64,000 nucleotides of DNA, from the NCBI GenBank assembly GCA_002099365.1, contig MSED01000003.1, positions 496,001 through 560,000 of the forward strand, given 5' to 3'. This document shows positions 9,977 to 20,189 of this stretch, piece by piece. The position numbers and the translations under genes are program-made. The notes beneath the pieces are model-generated. The model was given only the letters and a program-made list of their open reading frames with translations, had not been told where the DNA came from and did no database searches. How positions within the stretch are numbered: the first letter of the stretch is position 1; each line of letters opens with the position of its first letter. The stretch is from Phialophora verrucosa (lineage: Eukaryota; Ascomycota; Eurotiomycetes; Chaetothyriales; Herpotrichiellaceae).

Positions 9977-10837
9977 CTATGACACGGTCTTCTTGACTTC
10001 CTGAACCGCATCCTGGACCTTCACCTTGGTCTGGCTTGCAAGATTGTCGACCGTGCCCTCGAGTTCGTTCTTGGCCCGCTCAGCGTGGATCTTGGCCCAC
10101 TTCTCTTTGCCGGAGCCACTGTAGAGCAACAACATTAGACTCATGACCTAAGTGACGAAGTACATGCATGATTCCTCGTCCATATGGTACCTTGGATGGA
10201 ATTTTCGGCCTGTGGGTGTGGAGAGTATAGACTTACTACCAGTAATCATACCACCGGTACCCCTGTGTGAGCTGCGCATTGAAGTTGACGAAATGGCATG
10301 CAAAGAGGAGGTAATTCTTGGGTGTTACGGCCATGGCATAGCGCATGAATGTGCCCGAATAAATGGTCAGGGCGGCTGTAAATTTGCCGGAGATGCTGTC
10401 CATTCACAGGTCAGTGTTAGGGTCTTCTGGAGGAGAGGTCGCGTGTAGACATGGGATTGTACACGTAAGGTAGGTTGTCGGAGTCATAGGTCGTAGCGGA
10501 CATGGTGAGAGATGGTGCGAACGTACATTTCAGGATCCTTTTGTGTGTCTAACACCGCAGCGATAGGGATGCCAAAATTCGAAGCTGGGCCCCAGAAATC
10601 TGCACGCCGGAGCTCCAGTCAGTCAGATATCTTCACTCGTCCCCGAAGTCGGACGCAGAACTGTCATTTCCCTTGCTCCTGCTCTTCCTCATAACGGGTT
10701 TATTCGACTCCTCTGATATGGCTCTTTCTGTGCAGGAGGGCATATCCAACCTTGAGAGACATACGTGTTGAGCAGAAATAATCCAGAACCTTGTTGGAGC
10801 GGATCCGCGCATTGATAGCTTTGATAGTCGCGGCCAT
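9977..10837 (-). CDS. MPC1: Mitochondrial pyruvate carrier subunit 1
   Basis: Four exons (10837-10765, 10599-10527, 10395-10237, 10118-9977) give a 148-residue protein. MPC1 forms a heterodimer in the inner mitochondrial membrane that imports pyruvate. Diagnostic sequence runs across splice junctions: FWGPASNFGIPIAAVLDTQK, DPEIISGKFTAALTIYSGTF, MRYAMAVTPKNYLLFACHFV and NFNAQLTQGYRWYDYWY. All phases agree (1, 2, 2). A charged C-terminal extension (KEKWAKIHAERAKNELEG...) goes beyond the yeast-length core. The donor after WY (gtaagt, 10236) is preferred over an overlapping GTAGTA three bases earlier because it keeps DYWY. Family assignment is secure. The partner MPC2-type subunit is not in this window. 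Confidence 0.93.
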
Positions 10838-11275
10838 TGTCGCGGCTGTTGTTCTCTCTATGCTCTATTTCCCTCGGTCTCTTCTCTTGCAACCAACCCC
10901 ACGGAATACCGGTAGGACGATGCGACAGGAACAGCGTTCGAGTATGGGGAGGATTAGGTGAGGTGAAAGTGAGGCCCTGGTTGACTCAACAAGCTGCGTT
11001 CGGTGTTCGGGCCCGTTGCAATGAGAAAAATGGGGATGGGCCGCAGAAGCAGCAGTCCGGCCTTTAGGGGAATCTCCGGACGACGTCACGTGCACCGGGC
11101 GGGCGGGGAAACGTTCTGCCGACAAGGCATGAGCCATCCATCCCCAAGACAATATGAATGCATTAACTTCCATCCCAAGACAATGCATTAACTACGAAAT
11201 CTGCTATCTTTGTGACCCCAGCTCTCGTCGATCCGGCGCCCCCAACCCTTCCACCTAATGTCACCGTAGTCTCGG
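10838..11275. other. Intergenic, MPC1 promoter and RIF1 3' end
   Basis: The 5' flank of MPC1 (-) and the 3' flank of RIF1 (-). No other gene is seen. Confidence 0.55.
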
Positions 11276-14200
11276 TCAAGCACCTCGCTGTTGGGCGATG
11301 ATTTGAGCTTGGAACCGGATTTGGAAGCACAGGTCATCGACACGCCTTAGGTCTATGCCTGCCGGGTCTCCAGACCTGAGACGATCCAGAACCCCTTGAA
11401 GCGAAGCCATGATATCAGGTGAACCACTGCGTTCGCGAGGTGCGGATTCAGCGACATCCCTCGTCAACATGCACTCGGTAGAGTTGGTCGCCATCGTATT
11501 TTTTGCCACATGCACGTCGGTTTGTCGATCAAGAGTGAGATTAACTTCTTCCGGGTTGCTGTGCTCTGGCAGAGGAGAAGACACGGCCATGGTATCTACC
11601 GTCTCTTCCTTGACGTGCGACGTCTCCGGCACGATGTCATCGATCACGGTCCGCTTTCGTGGCCGGCCTCGGCGACGTCTGGGTGCCAGTGCCGGCTCGC
11701 TGAGGTCTACAGGCGCAATAGCTTGAACAGCCTGCGAGGGCGAAACCTCATTGCAGTCAAGAATCTCTCCTGGGGTCTCATATGCGGCGCTTTCGGCGTC
11801 TGTTGGATATGACGAGTTCTGGGCGGAAGCCCTTGACGATTTCCTGCGCTTGACTGCCGTAAGATTCGGTGTGCTTGACTTTCGCTTGCGGGATCTCTGC
11901 CTTTTCTGTCTTGACTCTTTATCGGTCCCTGCTATCACATGAGATCCGTCTGCTTCGGCGCTAAACGTCTGGCTGACATGCAGGTCGAGGTCATGAGACA
12001 ATTGGGAAGCACTAAGCATATCAATCTCGTCGCTGTCCGTCTTGCTACTCATCCTTGGACTTGCTTCCATTTCATCGGCATCTTGCGTCGTCGTACTGTC
12101 TGATGCCAAGTTGGTCGTAATTGGCCTCAATGATGGGGAGACTGTTGCACCAGGTTGGAGTGCACCATTGTCGACATTGCTATTTTCACAACCCTGCCGT
12201 GCTTGTTCCAGGTCTTTCCGTGGCTCCATGGCGTCGAAGATCTCTGACGGCAGCGCTGTCGAACCCTGCGCTCGGGGACTGGAGGCAATTGCCGGTGCGC
12301 CCTGACCGAGTTTTTGTTGCGCTGGAGATTTGGAGAGGCTAGGACGCGATCTCCCACGCCTCAATCTCTTGCTCGACGATGCCGCAGCAACATCATCTCT
12401 CTGGGTGGCGTCGTTCCTTGTATGATTTCTTCGGCGCTTCTCATCACTAGCCTCAGCTCTTGGCTCAGCTGCCGTTGAACACGCATCGTCCTCGGCCTGA
12501 CGGTCTTGGATGTATTCCATTGGGTTCCCGGCCTCACCATCAGCGATATCGAGAAGGGCTGCATCCTTGAGAGCAACTGCTCCTATTACCGCGGACTGAT
12601 GTAGCTCTATTGCATCGTGGTCGTCTGCCGCTTCGACCTGCTCAATCACAAGGTCAATTCCGTCTTCGGCACCCCTTTCACCTGCATGGAGCGGAGAAAA
12701 AGTGACATCGGGCCGATCATCGTTGCCCGCTATTGAGGGCGGCGATGAAGGGACTTCAATATCAGTAATTAAGTTGGTAGAATGTCGCGCCCGGGGGGTG
12801 GGAGAAGCCGTTATCTCTGGCTCGATTTGTTCATCATTTGTTGGTAGGGTCGGTGTTGTAGGTCTTTCTGCATGAGAAGCTGCTGCCTTTCGTGCGAACT
12901 CGCAGTCAGTGTGGATGATTGATCTGGCTTGCGGCCTTGGGCTTGACCTGAGGTCAGGGAACACAACAGCAGGCTCCGAACGCTGCCGGTCGCGGACTTC
13001 TTTTTGGTGTGTGGTCAAGAACTGAGACTCTGGTTCTTCTTCCGGAGGTGATGACTCGATTGGCACAAAGTTAACCTGAGAGTCATTGTGTCTCGAGCAT
13101 CGGCGCAAAATTGGTCGTTGAGGACTAGAGGCCACCGCGAGGCTTTCCACCGTTGCCTCACTTGGAAATTGTTGGCTTCCTAGTTCTGGGGATCGGTCGG
13201 CGACTATTATTGCTTTGGTTGGGCTAATCGAGGTATGCTTGGAGGTCGCTTGAAGGCAATCGTCTGGTGGAGTTTGTGGCGACACACAAGGCTCAGTCGT
13301 GGCATTTCGGGCTTGCGGGCTGCTTGGTATATAGATCTTAATGCCAGCGTCCTGTAGCTTTATTAGAGCCTCTGATAACATTGGACTAAGTGTCAGTGAA
13401 GGTAGAGGGCTGAAATGCTCGTTCCACATATCCACAGTATCCTGAACCACAAGATTGTGAGTGCTGCTGAAGAGAGCTGCAAAGGTCTCGTCCAACTCAT
13501 TGACAGCCTCGGCGGGCAGTGCGGCCAGAAGAGTCAGAGTGGCTCTAATAATCTCTGGGTAACGTCGACCGGGTTCGTGTGGATCTTTGTCCTGCCAACT
13601 CGAGATATCCTGTTTCAAAAACAACACAGTGGGTCGCTTAAGCAGAGTCAGTGTGTGGACAATTTGCCTGGCCGATGATCCTTCCAGCTTTTTCTGCAGC
13701 TGGCCAATGCCTACATCCGTCACAGAAGTCCTCTCCGATTTGAAGTCGTGGACCAATGATGAGTCCAGAGAGTTGAGGCACGTTTCCAAGCTGTTCGTGG
13801 TCGATTGGTCACTTTGCTGTTGGTCCAGAAGGTGGGAGCCAAGTGCGTCATAAATAACGATTGCTTTACTCAGACCATGCCCTTTGTCTCCAAGACCAGC
13901 AAGTATCAGATCGTGGCCAAGTAGCCTAACAGCCGTGAGAGTCAGCTGGCGTATTTGGGCGACGCTGAGCGTATGCGGCTTTGGTGGTCGCCCGTCGTCT
14001 TCACTGGGATCGGGTAGATCAGCGTACAAACGTCCCAGAAAGACATCAACATGTATCATGGCCTCCACTGTATCAGCAGAAGGCTTGATCTCTTTCCTAC
14101 TTGCTTCTTGCACAGCTTTGAGGAAATGCAGCCAAGCCACGGCAATGTACGCCTTGTCCGATCGCCCCGACGCTCCCCAGGAGCTGTAGCGCATCAGCAC

Positions 14201-15934
14201 TAGGAAAATGTCGAGGATCGGTCCTGCTTTTGAACGTACCCACTTGCAATCGATTGTGGGCAGCTCTTCCGGCTCGACTGGGGTGTTCTCAAGGCCGCGG
14301 TTCTCGTTCCAAATCTTCGCCCCTCCAGAGCTCCAGAACAGCGCCATCAAGATTCGACTTGCAAGGTCAGCATTCGCGGTACCTCTTTCAAAGAATGCGG
14401 CCTTCATGACCTTCACAATGTATTCGTTCCAGACCCGAGTATACTGATCGTGATTCGCCGCTGGTCTGAAAGCATGATAAAGTAAAGTGCAGTAACTTGA
14501 CACGGCAGCCACGCGAGTGCCTTTCGTTGCCGACTCCCCTCCAAGGCGCTCTAGTTTAGCAGTCATAGGCTTTGGCAGCAATTGCAACAAGTTGTCGGAC
14601 GCCAGATGAGGTTGGACAATGTGTATGAACCGATTCCAAGCCTGGTATGCTTGTTGCTGGACAGCCGATTCACTGCAGTTGAAGCATTTTTGTATGACAC
14701 TCAACCAATCCTTGAATTGAGGCCATTTGTCACAACGCGGGCCCCAGCCATTGCGGCCACGGTCGTCGACACTGCTGCAGAGTCTTAAGACGATAGTCCA
14801 TATCCGCGGAACTTGAATGACTTCTTCCTTGACCGCAATCATCTTCTCCAGTTTTCGGCACATGCTTGAGCTGAACGTTTTCCCAGATGCCAGTTCTTTG
14901 GCAAGTGTAGATCTGACGACAGCAGAAATTGATGAAGACGCAGGAAAGGCTGAGCAGGCCTTCTCACCAAGGTCGATGGCCTTCATTCTGATGTCCTTTA
15001 GACTGTTGGTCGCGCCGGTGAGTAGTTCGTCAACCCAGAGGTTCGCCTTGGCCTTCATCGTGGGTCGTTCCTGGTCAAGGAGTTTCTGATAAACGAGCAG
15101 TCTCTCAGAAATCACCCCGTTTCCTCTGTAATGCTCGCCAAGTGTTCTCATTGCTTCGAGAAGTCGCCCCACGCGGTGACTGGTAATGAGGGTCTGGCGG
15201 AAGTTTTGCGCCGCAAGAAGATGAAGGTAGTGAACGATGATATTTTTCGACGCAGCATGCTCCGCAAGCACTTGGATTGACCGATCGAGGATGAAGCCAC
15301 GGGCTTCATCTGAAAGTAGAGAGGCATAGTCCTTGTTCCAAACGAATATAATGAGTAACCTCAACGCTTGAGTTATGAGGTTCGTATCAGCGATCGACGG
15401 CTCTTCCGGAGCGGGTGTCCTTAGCAGGTCTCGTTTGATGTATTTCATAAAGATGCTGATCTTCGCTTTGAGCACATCATCGTCCGGGATGTCATCGTAG
15501 TTCCTGATGACATTGGCAAGCGTCTGATATGCGTCGACCGATAGTGATCGGTCATCCTGGGACAATTGTTCGATGAAGCTGTCCATCATTGCAACCATTG
15601 AACGATTTCCCTCCTGCGATCCATCTGTTGTCTTTTCAGTCTTCTCCAAGATTGTAGCTGGCTTGAGTATCGACCTCAGGCTCGACTGAGAGTCTGAAGA
15701 CGCAAGCGGTGGTCTGGCTCCGCTTGAAGGAGGCTGACTTGTGGAAGTAGGTCTATGGACATTTGCACCCGTGAAGAAACCGACGCGTTTCCGACTTCCG
15801 GTATTGGAGGAGCCTGGAAACGATGCTGGAGAGCTTGAAGGACTTGTGCCCTTGACTGAAGAGCTCATCATGACCACTTTGCGGCGGGAGGAGGTGGACG
15901 GAGGACTAAGCGGAAGTGCATCGGGAATCGACAT
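11276..15934 (-). CDS. RIF1: Rif1-type telomere/replication-timing protein
   Basis: An intronless ORF of 1552 residues from the first in-frame ATG at 15934; the frame is open further upstream but contains no ATG there. Rif1 binds telomeres, limits origin firing and recruits protein phosphatase 1. The N-terminus carries two PP1-docking motifs: an RVxF type (KRVGFF, residues 49-54) and a SILK type (RSILKPA, residues 87-93). A long alpha-helical repeat region follows (about 110-850), with Rif1_N-like text such as LRLLIIFVWNKDYASLLSDE. The C-terminal half is Ser/Glu-rich and probably disordered, with basic RGRPRKR and KRRKSS patches and a short helix at the end. It is transcribed divergently from RIC8 across about 500 bp. 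The large helical N-terminus plus the paired docking motifs make the call firm. Confidence 0.88.
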   Translation of the reverse strand: MSIPDALPLSPPSTSSRRKVVMMSSSVKGTSPSSSPASFPGSSNTGSRKRVGFFTGANVHRPTSTSQPPSSGARPPLASSDSQSSLRSILKPATILEKTEKTTDGSQEGNRSMVAMMDSFIEQLSQDDRSLSVDAYQTLANVIRNYDDIPDDDVLKAKISIFMKYIKRDLLRTPAPEEPSIADTNLITQALRLLIIFVWNKDYASLLSDEARGFILDRSIQVLAEHAASKNIIVHYLHLLAAQNFRQTLITSHRVGRLLEAMRTLGEHYRGNGVISERLLVYQKLLDQERPTMKAKANLWVDELLTGATNSLKDIRMKAIDLGEKACSAFPASSSISAVVRSTLAKELASGKTFSSSMCRKLEKMIAVKEEVIQVPRIWTIVLRLCSSVDDRGRNGWGPRCDKWPQFKDWLSVIQKCFNCSESAVQQQAYQAWNRFIHIVQPHLASDNLLQLLPKPMTAKLERLGGESATKGTRVAAVSSYCTLLYHAFRPAANHDQYTRVWNEYIVKVMKAAFFERGTANADLASRILMALFWSSGGAKIWNENRGLENTPVEPEELPTIDCKWVRSKAGPILDIFLVLMRYSSWGASGRSDKAYIAVAWLHFLKAVQEASRKEIKPSADTVEAMIHVDVFLGRLYADLPDPSEDDGRPPKPHTLSVAQIRQLTLTAVRLLGHDLILAGLGDKGHGLSKAIVIYDALGSHLLDQQQSDQSTTNSLETCLNSLDSSLVHDFKSERTSVTDVGIGQLQKKLEGSSARQIVHTLTLLKRPTVLFLKQDISSWQDKDPHEPGRRYPEIIRATLTLLAALPAEAVNELDETFAALFSSTHNLVVQDTVDMWNEHFSPLPSLTLSPMLSEALIKLQDAGIKIYIPSSPQARNATTEPCVSPQTPPDDCLQATSKHTSISPTKAIIVADRSPELGSQQFPSEATVESLAVASSPQRPILRRCSRHNDSQVNFVPIESSPPEEEPESQFLTTHQKEVRDRQRSEPAVVFPDLRSSPRPQARSIIHTDCEFARKAAASHAERPTTPTLPTNDEQIEPEITASPTPRARHSTNLITDIEVPSSPPSIAGNDDRPDVTFSPLHAGERGAEDGIDLVIEQVEAADDHDAIELHQSAVIGAVALKDAALLDIADGEAGNPMEYIQDRQAEDDACSTAAEPRAEASDEKRRRNHTRNDATQRDDVAAASSSKRLRRGRSRPSLSKSPAQQKLGQGAPAIASSPRAQGSTALPSEIFDAMEPRKDLEQARQGCENSNVDNGALQPGATVSPSLRPITTNLASDSTTTQDADEMEASPRMSSKTDSDEIDMLSASQLSHDLDLHVSQTFSAEADGSHVIAGTDKESRQKRQRSRKRKSSTPNLTAVKRRKSSRASAQNSSYPTDAESAAYETPGEILDCNEVSPSQAVQAIAPVDLSEPALAPRRRRGRPRKRTVIDDIVPETSHVKEETVDTMAVSSPLPEHSNPEEVNLTLDRQTDVHVAKNTMATNSTECMLTRDVAESAPRERSGSPDIMASLQGVLDRLRSGDPAGIDLRRVDDLCFQIRFQAQIIAQQRGA

Positions 15935-16430
15935 GGTGCGAGCGAGGTGTTGGATGTTCGACGACTTGGACTCTGTCAATGGCGTCGACAGACAGCGAGG
16001 TCTGAAGGTTCGTGCGACTGCCTGCAGTCTTCCATCACTGCCGATATGGCAAAGAACTCCAATCAGTGGTGTGGGAAACCATATTGGGGTTGAAAGAGAG
16101 CCGGTTGCAATTAAAGTGCACCATGGCCATTCCAGCCTCCGTTGGGCAACACGCGTCGAGACGCGGCTTCCATCAAGGTCGTGTAAAGTTGGACTAACTG
16201 TATTGGACTTAGTCTCCACGCTCTGCTCCACTCGATCCCGTAGATCTGCCGAGTATCAAGCCGCCATCCAAGGTCCCTCACTCCACCTCCACAAACTTCC
16301 TTTCACAATGGGACACAACTGGACTTTTCCGCCTTTGATCGCTTGACAACTGGTGATGTGAATGATTCTTAAAGCTCACCTTCATTGTCCGAGAGTCCAT
16401 CCAACTCAGAATAGCCGTGGCCCTTGAACT
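15935..16430. promoter_or_regulatory. Bidirectional RIF1/RIC8 intergenic region
   Basis: A 496-bp region separates two divergent start codons and must hold both promoters and leaders. The RIF1 frame stays open without ATG across most of it, which explains the over-long ORF there. No specific motif is claimed. Confidence 0.5.
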
Positions 16431-17792
16431 ATGCCGAGCCAAGCCCAGCAGACCGAGGCCAGAGCTCTGCTCGACCTGCTGACGGACTGCCTAGGATCCA
16501 AGACAATTGATCAAAAGCGTCTGGAAGAGGCCTTGGGAAAGCTGAAGATACTCGGACGAGAAGTCAACAACGTGTCCGCAATCTACAATGCAGATGGAAT
16601 CAAAACTCTGGGAAGCTACGCATTCGGACACTTCCCTCCATCAATCAGTCACGAAGCACTCAGGTGCATTGCTAATGCGCTTCTGTTACTTCCGGAAACC
16701 CGCCAGCACTCTCTTAAATCCGGCCTGGACAAGCAGGCAGCCGACGCTCTCCGGGATGCGAATGAGGACGCAGAATTTTTACTCTCTCGGATATTGTTCC
16801 TCCTGACTTACGACCCTGGCATTGACATGGAGACTTTGGTAATTGAACATGGCTTGGCGGAAAGCATTATACAAAAGCTGTCTCGCCATGCTGAACAAGC
16901 GAAGAAATCAAAGCGCCCGGGACTCGCCGGTCAAGGAAGTATGGCAATGATGGAAACCCTGAAGCTGCTTTTCAATGCGACGAGCATCAAAACAGACCAG
17001 GCTGTGAAATTCAAGCCTGCTGCTGCACAGATTTTCCGCATCCTCGTCCATACCGACATTCCATCACCACCACTACAACCACCGGTCAACCTGCTCATCA
17101 ATGCCCTCGCAAATCTAGATATCGACGACGAAAATACGCAGGCCGCCGAGTTGAATTCGGGAGTAGCCAAGCTGATCTCGATACTCGCCCAGGCCATTCA
17201 GGGGTATCCCTCAACGGAACTCGACACCACCGCAGTACCACTACTAACAGTCCTGAGGAAGATCAATGAGGCCGCACCGCCAGATTTGCGCGACAGTATG
17301 AAAGCACGACTTCTCCCTGACGACAAGGAGAGGGACCAACCTCTTGGGAGATCATCATCGCTGGCGTCTCAGCTCCTGCGATTGACCACTTCTTCCGGAA
17401 TGATAAACCTCTCAGAAGCAATATCTGGGCTGATGTTTGAACTCTCAGATAAAGACGCCACTGAATACGTCAAGAATGTGGGGTATGGATATGCTGCAGG
17501 ATATCTGATGACCCACAAGATCCCTATCCCAGAGAGCGCAAAGTCACAGGGCAGTGGAGAATCCACTAACCAGGTGCCCATTAACCCTATCACTGGACAG
17601 AGGCTGGACAAGGAGCCCGATATCGAGCTACCAAATATGACCCGGGAAGAGAAGGAGCGCGAAGCTGAGCGGCTCTTTGTACTGTTTGAGAGGCTGAAGG
17701 CGACGGGGGTGGTCGATGTCAAGAATCCGGTAGAAGTGGCGAGGGATGCAGGGAGAATTGAGGAGCTGAGCGATTCGGATTCGGTTGAATAA
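16431..17792 (+). CDS. RIC8: Ric-8/synembryn, G-alpha chaperone and exchange factor
   Basis: Intronless, 453 residues. Ric-8 proteins fold nascent heterotrimeric G-alpha subunits and act as guanine-nucleotide exchange factors. The whole length is armadillo-like helical repeat. Signature segments include ARLLPDDKERDQPLGRSSSL, then ASQLLRLTTSSG and LMFELSDKDATEYVKNVGYG, YAAGYL. The C-terminus carries NPITGQRLDKEP and an acidic Ser tail (ELSDSDSVE), which could be a casein-kinase-2-type site as in animal Ric-8. Length matches fungal homologues. It lies head to head with RIF1. Confidence 0.93.
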   Translation: MPSQAQQTEARALLDLLTDCLGSKTIDQKRLEEALGKLKILGREVNNVSAIYNADGIKTLGSYAFGHFPPSISHEALRCIANALLLLPETRQHSLKSGLDKQAADALRDANEDAEFLLSRILFLLTYDPGIDMETLVIEHGLAESIIQKLSRHAEQAKKSKRPGLAGQGSMAMMETLKLLFNATSIKTDQAVKFKPAAAQIFRILVHTDIPSPPLQPPVNLLINALANLDIDDENTQAAELNSGVAKLISILAQAIQGYPSTELDTTAVPLLTVLRKINEAAPPDLRDSMKARLLPDDKERDQPLGRSSSLASQLLRLTTSSGMINLSEAISGLMFELSDKDATEYVKNVGYGYAAGYLMTHKIPIPESAKSQGSGESTNQVPINPITGQRLDKEPDIELPNMTREEKEREAERLFVLFERLKATGVVDVKNPVEVARDAGRIEELSDSDSVE

Positions 17793-18212
17793 CAGCGGTT
17801 GGTGTGCTCTGTGGCTGTGCCGTACCCGGGCTGCGACCATGTATGTCAAGGTGTGTGCAATGATGCACCACACAATGCTGAGTATTACAGTCCGTGCCAT
17901 TTGACGATGGTGCCACTCGGAAGACCACCAAGTCTGGCGTTCCACAACTTTAACGGGCTGTACCTGCAGCGCTAGCGGCCCAAGCGATAAGCTTAGTGGT
18001 GCTGGGCCGCCTCCCACCCGCTCCGTTTGACGTTTTGGCTGCGCCTGTCGCGACACGCAGCGCTGCTTCTGGGGTTTTCCCTTTCTAAGAAATTTTGTGT
18101 TGGCCGACTGGCTGCTTCTCCTCGTTCTGTCCCTCCTCTTGCGCAGCTTGCAGCGTCGCCCACAACTCAGACACCGGCTCGCCTCTCTGGGCTCAGGCTC
18201 ACTCTCCAAGTT
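17793..18212. other. Intergenic, RIC8 to mevalonate kinase
   Basis: Holds the RIC8 3' UTR and the promoter/leader of the mevalonate kinase gene. The mevalonate kinase frame is open from 18027, but no ATG occurs until 18213. Confidence 0.55.
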
Positions 18213-19685
18213 ATGGTCCACAGAGTCGAGGTAGCCATGAACGGAACTCTGAAAGTCAACGGTGTCAAAGGACTCAATGGAGTCAATGGCCATTCGAAAG
18301 ATGGCGTGGTGCACCCTCCTCCGTACTCGCGCAAATCCTCGTCTCCCATGGCGCCTGCTTTTATGACATCTGCTCCCGGCAAAGTCATCGTGTTTGGAGA
18401 GCATGCCGTCGTGCACGGAAAGGCCGCGATGGCTGCCGCAATCTCCCTGCGATCCTACCTCCTTGTCACCGCGCTCTCTAAGTCGCAACGGACGATCCAG
18501 CTGGTGTTCCCCGACGTCGGACTCGACCATACCTGGAAGATCGACGACTTGCCCTGGCATATCTTCCAGAAGACTGTGCGGAAGCCTCGATACTATGATA
18601 TGGTCACGTCACTAGATTCAGAGTTGGTCGCCGCCATGCGACCTCACATCGAAACCGTGTCAGCGCATCTGAGCGAGAGCAAACGAAAGATCCACCAGAA
18701 TGCTGCTTCTGCTTTTCTCTACCTATTCCTTTGCCTTCAGACTCCTGCTGCGCAGGCTTGTATTTACACCCTACGATCCACCCTGCCAATCGGGGCAGGT
18801 CTCGGCTCCAGTGCGAGTATTTGCGTATGCATCAGCGCGGCTCTGCTGAAACAGATCCATGTCCTGTCCGGACCACACCATGACCAACCAGAGGAGGAGG
18901 TGGACATACAAATTGAGAGAATCAACAAGTGGGCTTTTGTCGGCGAGCTATGTATCCACGGCAATCCCAGCGGGGTAGACAACACGGTTGCGACGCATGG
19001 AAGGGCCGTACTTTTCAAGAGACTCGATTACACCAAACCACCGATGGCCACACCACTTAAAAACTTCCCGGAACTGCCTTTACTGTTGATCAACACGAAA
19101 CAGCCCCGATCGACTTCCGCAGAAGTCGCCAAAGTGGCGGTGATGAAGAGAAAATACCCAGCCGTGACCGAGGCCGCCTTGGACAGTATCGACGAGGTCA
19201 CAATGTCAGCACACTCCCTGATCACATCAGACGATTTTGACCCCACATCAGAAAAGAACATCGAGCACTTAGGAGACTTGTTCCGCATCAACCATGGATT
19301 GTTGGTCTCACTCGGAGTATCTCATCCGAAGTTGGAACACATTCGGGAGCTGGTTGATTACGCTGACATTGGCTGGACGAAGCTCACCGGGGCTGGTGGC
19401 GGAGGGTGTGCCATCACCCTCCTTAAGCGGGATATCGATCCGAAAGCTGTGATTAATTTGAAGATGCAATTTGAGGACGCCGGGTTTGAGGAGTACACGA
19501 CCACATTGGGTGGTAGTGGCGTCGGCGTGCTATACCCCGCCGTCTTGCGCAATGGAACCGAGGAAGAAGGGGGCGAAGAGATCGACCAACAGAAGTTCTT
19601 GAACGCAGAGGGCGAAGAAGGAATTGAGGCTCTGGTCGGTGTGGGCCTGACCGAAAAGCGGCCCGAATGGAAGTTCTGGAGGTGA
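18213..19685 (+). CDS. ERG12: Mevalonate kinase
   Basis: A 490-residue intronless GHMP kinase that phosphorylates mevalonate with ATP in the sterol/isoprenoid pathway. All three GHMP motifs are present: SAPGKVIVFGEHAVVHGK near the N-terminus, the ATP-binding loop PIGAGLGSSASICVCIS, and the C-terminal KLTGAGGGGCAITLL. HGNPSGVDNTVATHG precedes the second half. The first in-frame ATG is 18213; a second at 18237 would drop eight residues and begins MNGTLKVNGVKG. About 45 N-terminal residues are Asn/Gly/Val-rich and precede the kinase fold. An acidic insert near the C-terminus (EEEGGEEIDQQK) is poorly conserved in the family. It sits upstream of the prenyltransferase alpha subunit, which uses products of this pathway. 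Confidence 0.96.
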   Translation: MVHRVEVAMNGTLKVNGVKGLNGVNGHSKDGVVHPPPYSRKSSSPMAPAFMTSAPGKVIVFGEHAVVHGKAAMAAAISLRSYLLVTALSKSQRTIQLVFPDVGLDHTWKIDDLPWHIFQKTVRKPRYYDMVTSLDSELVAAMRPHIETVSAHLSESKRKIHQNAASAFLYLFLCLQTPAAQACIYTLRSTLPIGAGLGSSASICVCISAALLKQIHVLSGPHHDQPEEEVDIQIERINKWAFVGELCIHGNPSGVDNTVATHGRAVLFKRLDYTKPPMATPLKNFPELPLLLINTKQPRSTSAEVAKVAVMKRKYPAVTEAALDSIDEVTMSAHSLITSDDFDPTSEKNIEHLGDLFRINHGLLVSLGVSHPKLEHIRELVDYADIGWTKLTGAGGGGCAITLLKRDIDPKAVINLKMQFEDAGFEEYTTTLGGSGVGVLYPAVLRNGTEEEGGEEIDQQKFLNAEGEEGIEALVGVGLTEKRPEWKFWR

Positions 19686-20189
19686 ACGACTTGTAGGGCT
19701 GTTCATTTGTGTTTTACTAGCGAAGGCGCATAGCAGCGGTTGCTCTAATGGAGTGCTGTCAGTTGTACTATATTCCTTCTCATGACAGGAGAGGATGGGC
19801 ACGGAATGCATTATACGAGAACCCGCGTTATCCTGTCGCTGCCACACTACGGGCGAGTACAGGCGTACAGAGGCAGCCGGCTGAATGTCATGGTTTCCCA
19901 TCCAGCCTTCGTATTGTTCTCTTCATTCCAGCCAAAACTACAATGACAAAGGCAGTTTGACGGATTTTTGACTCCTTCGAATTGTCTGATCCTGGTGAGT
20001 TCGACGACTCCTCCTCAGAAGACGTCGAAACCACTCCTTAGATGGTAGTCTGTCTGCACGCTTAAAGCCCGAAGCGAGGCGAAGGAAACAAGGCCACTCC
20101 TCACTCGCCTTGGAAAGTATTATTCCTCAGCAACTCTCGCTTGAAAGGGCGATCCTACCACGGGGCCTGAATCCGCGAATGACCACATA
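19686..20189. other. Intergenic, mevalonate kinase to prenyltransferase alpha
   Basis: Flanking sequence between two same-strand genes. No coding signal found. Confidence 0.55.

Noticed and set aside
15935..16231. N-terminal extension of the RIF1 frame
   Set aside because: The extension starts with GTG and has no ATG before 15934; it is the intergenic region with RIC8.
18027..18212. Mitochondrial-presequence-like extension of mevalonate kinase
   Set aside because: The frame is open, but it begins with TTG and contains no ATG, so it is leader sequence.
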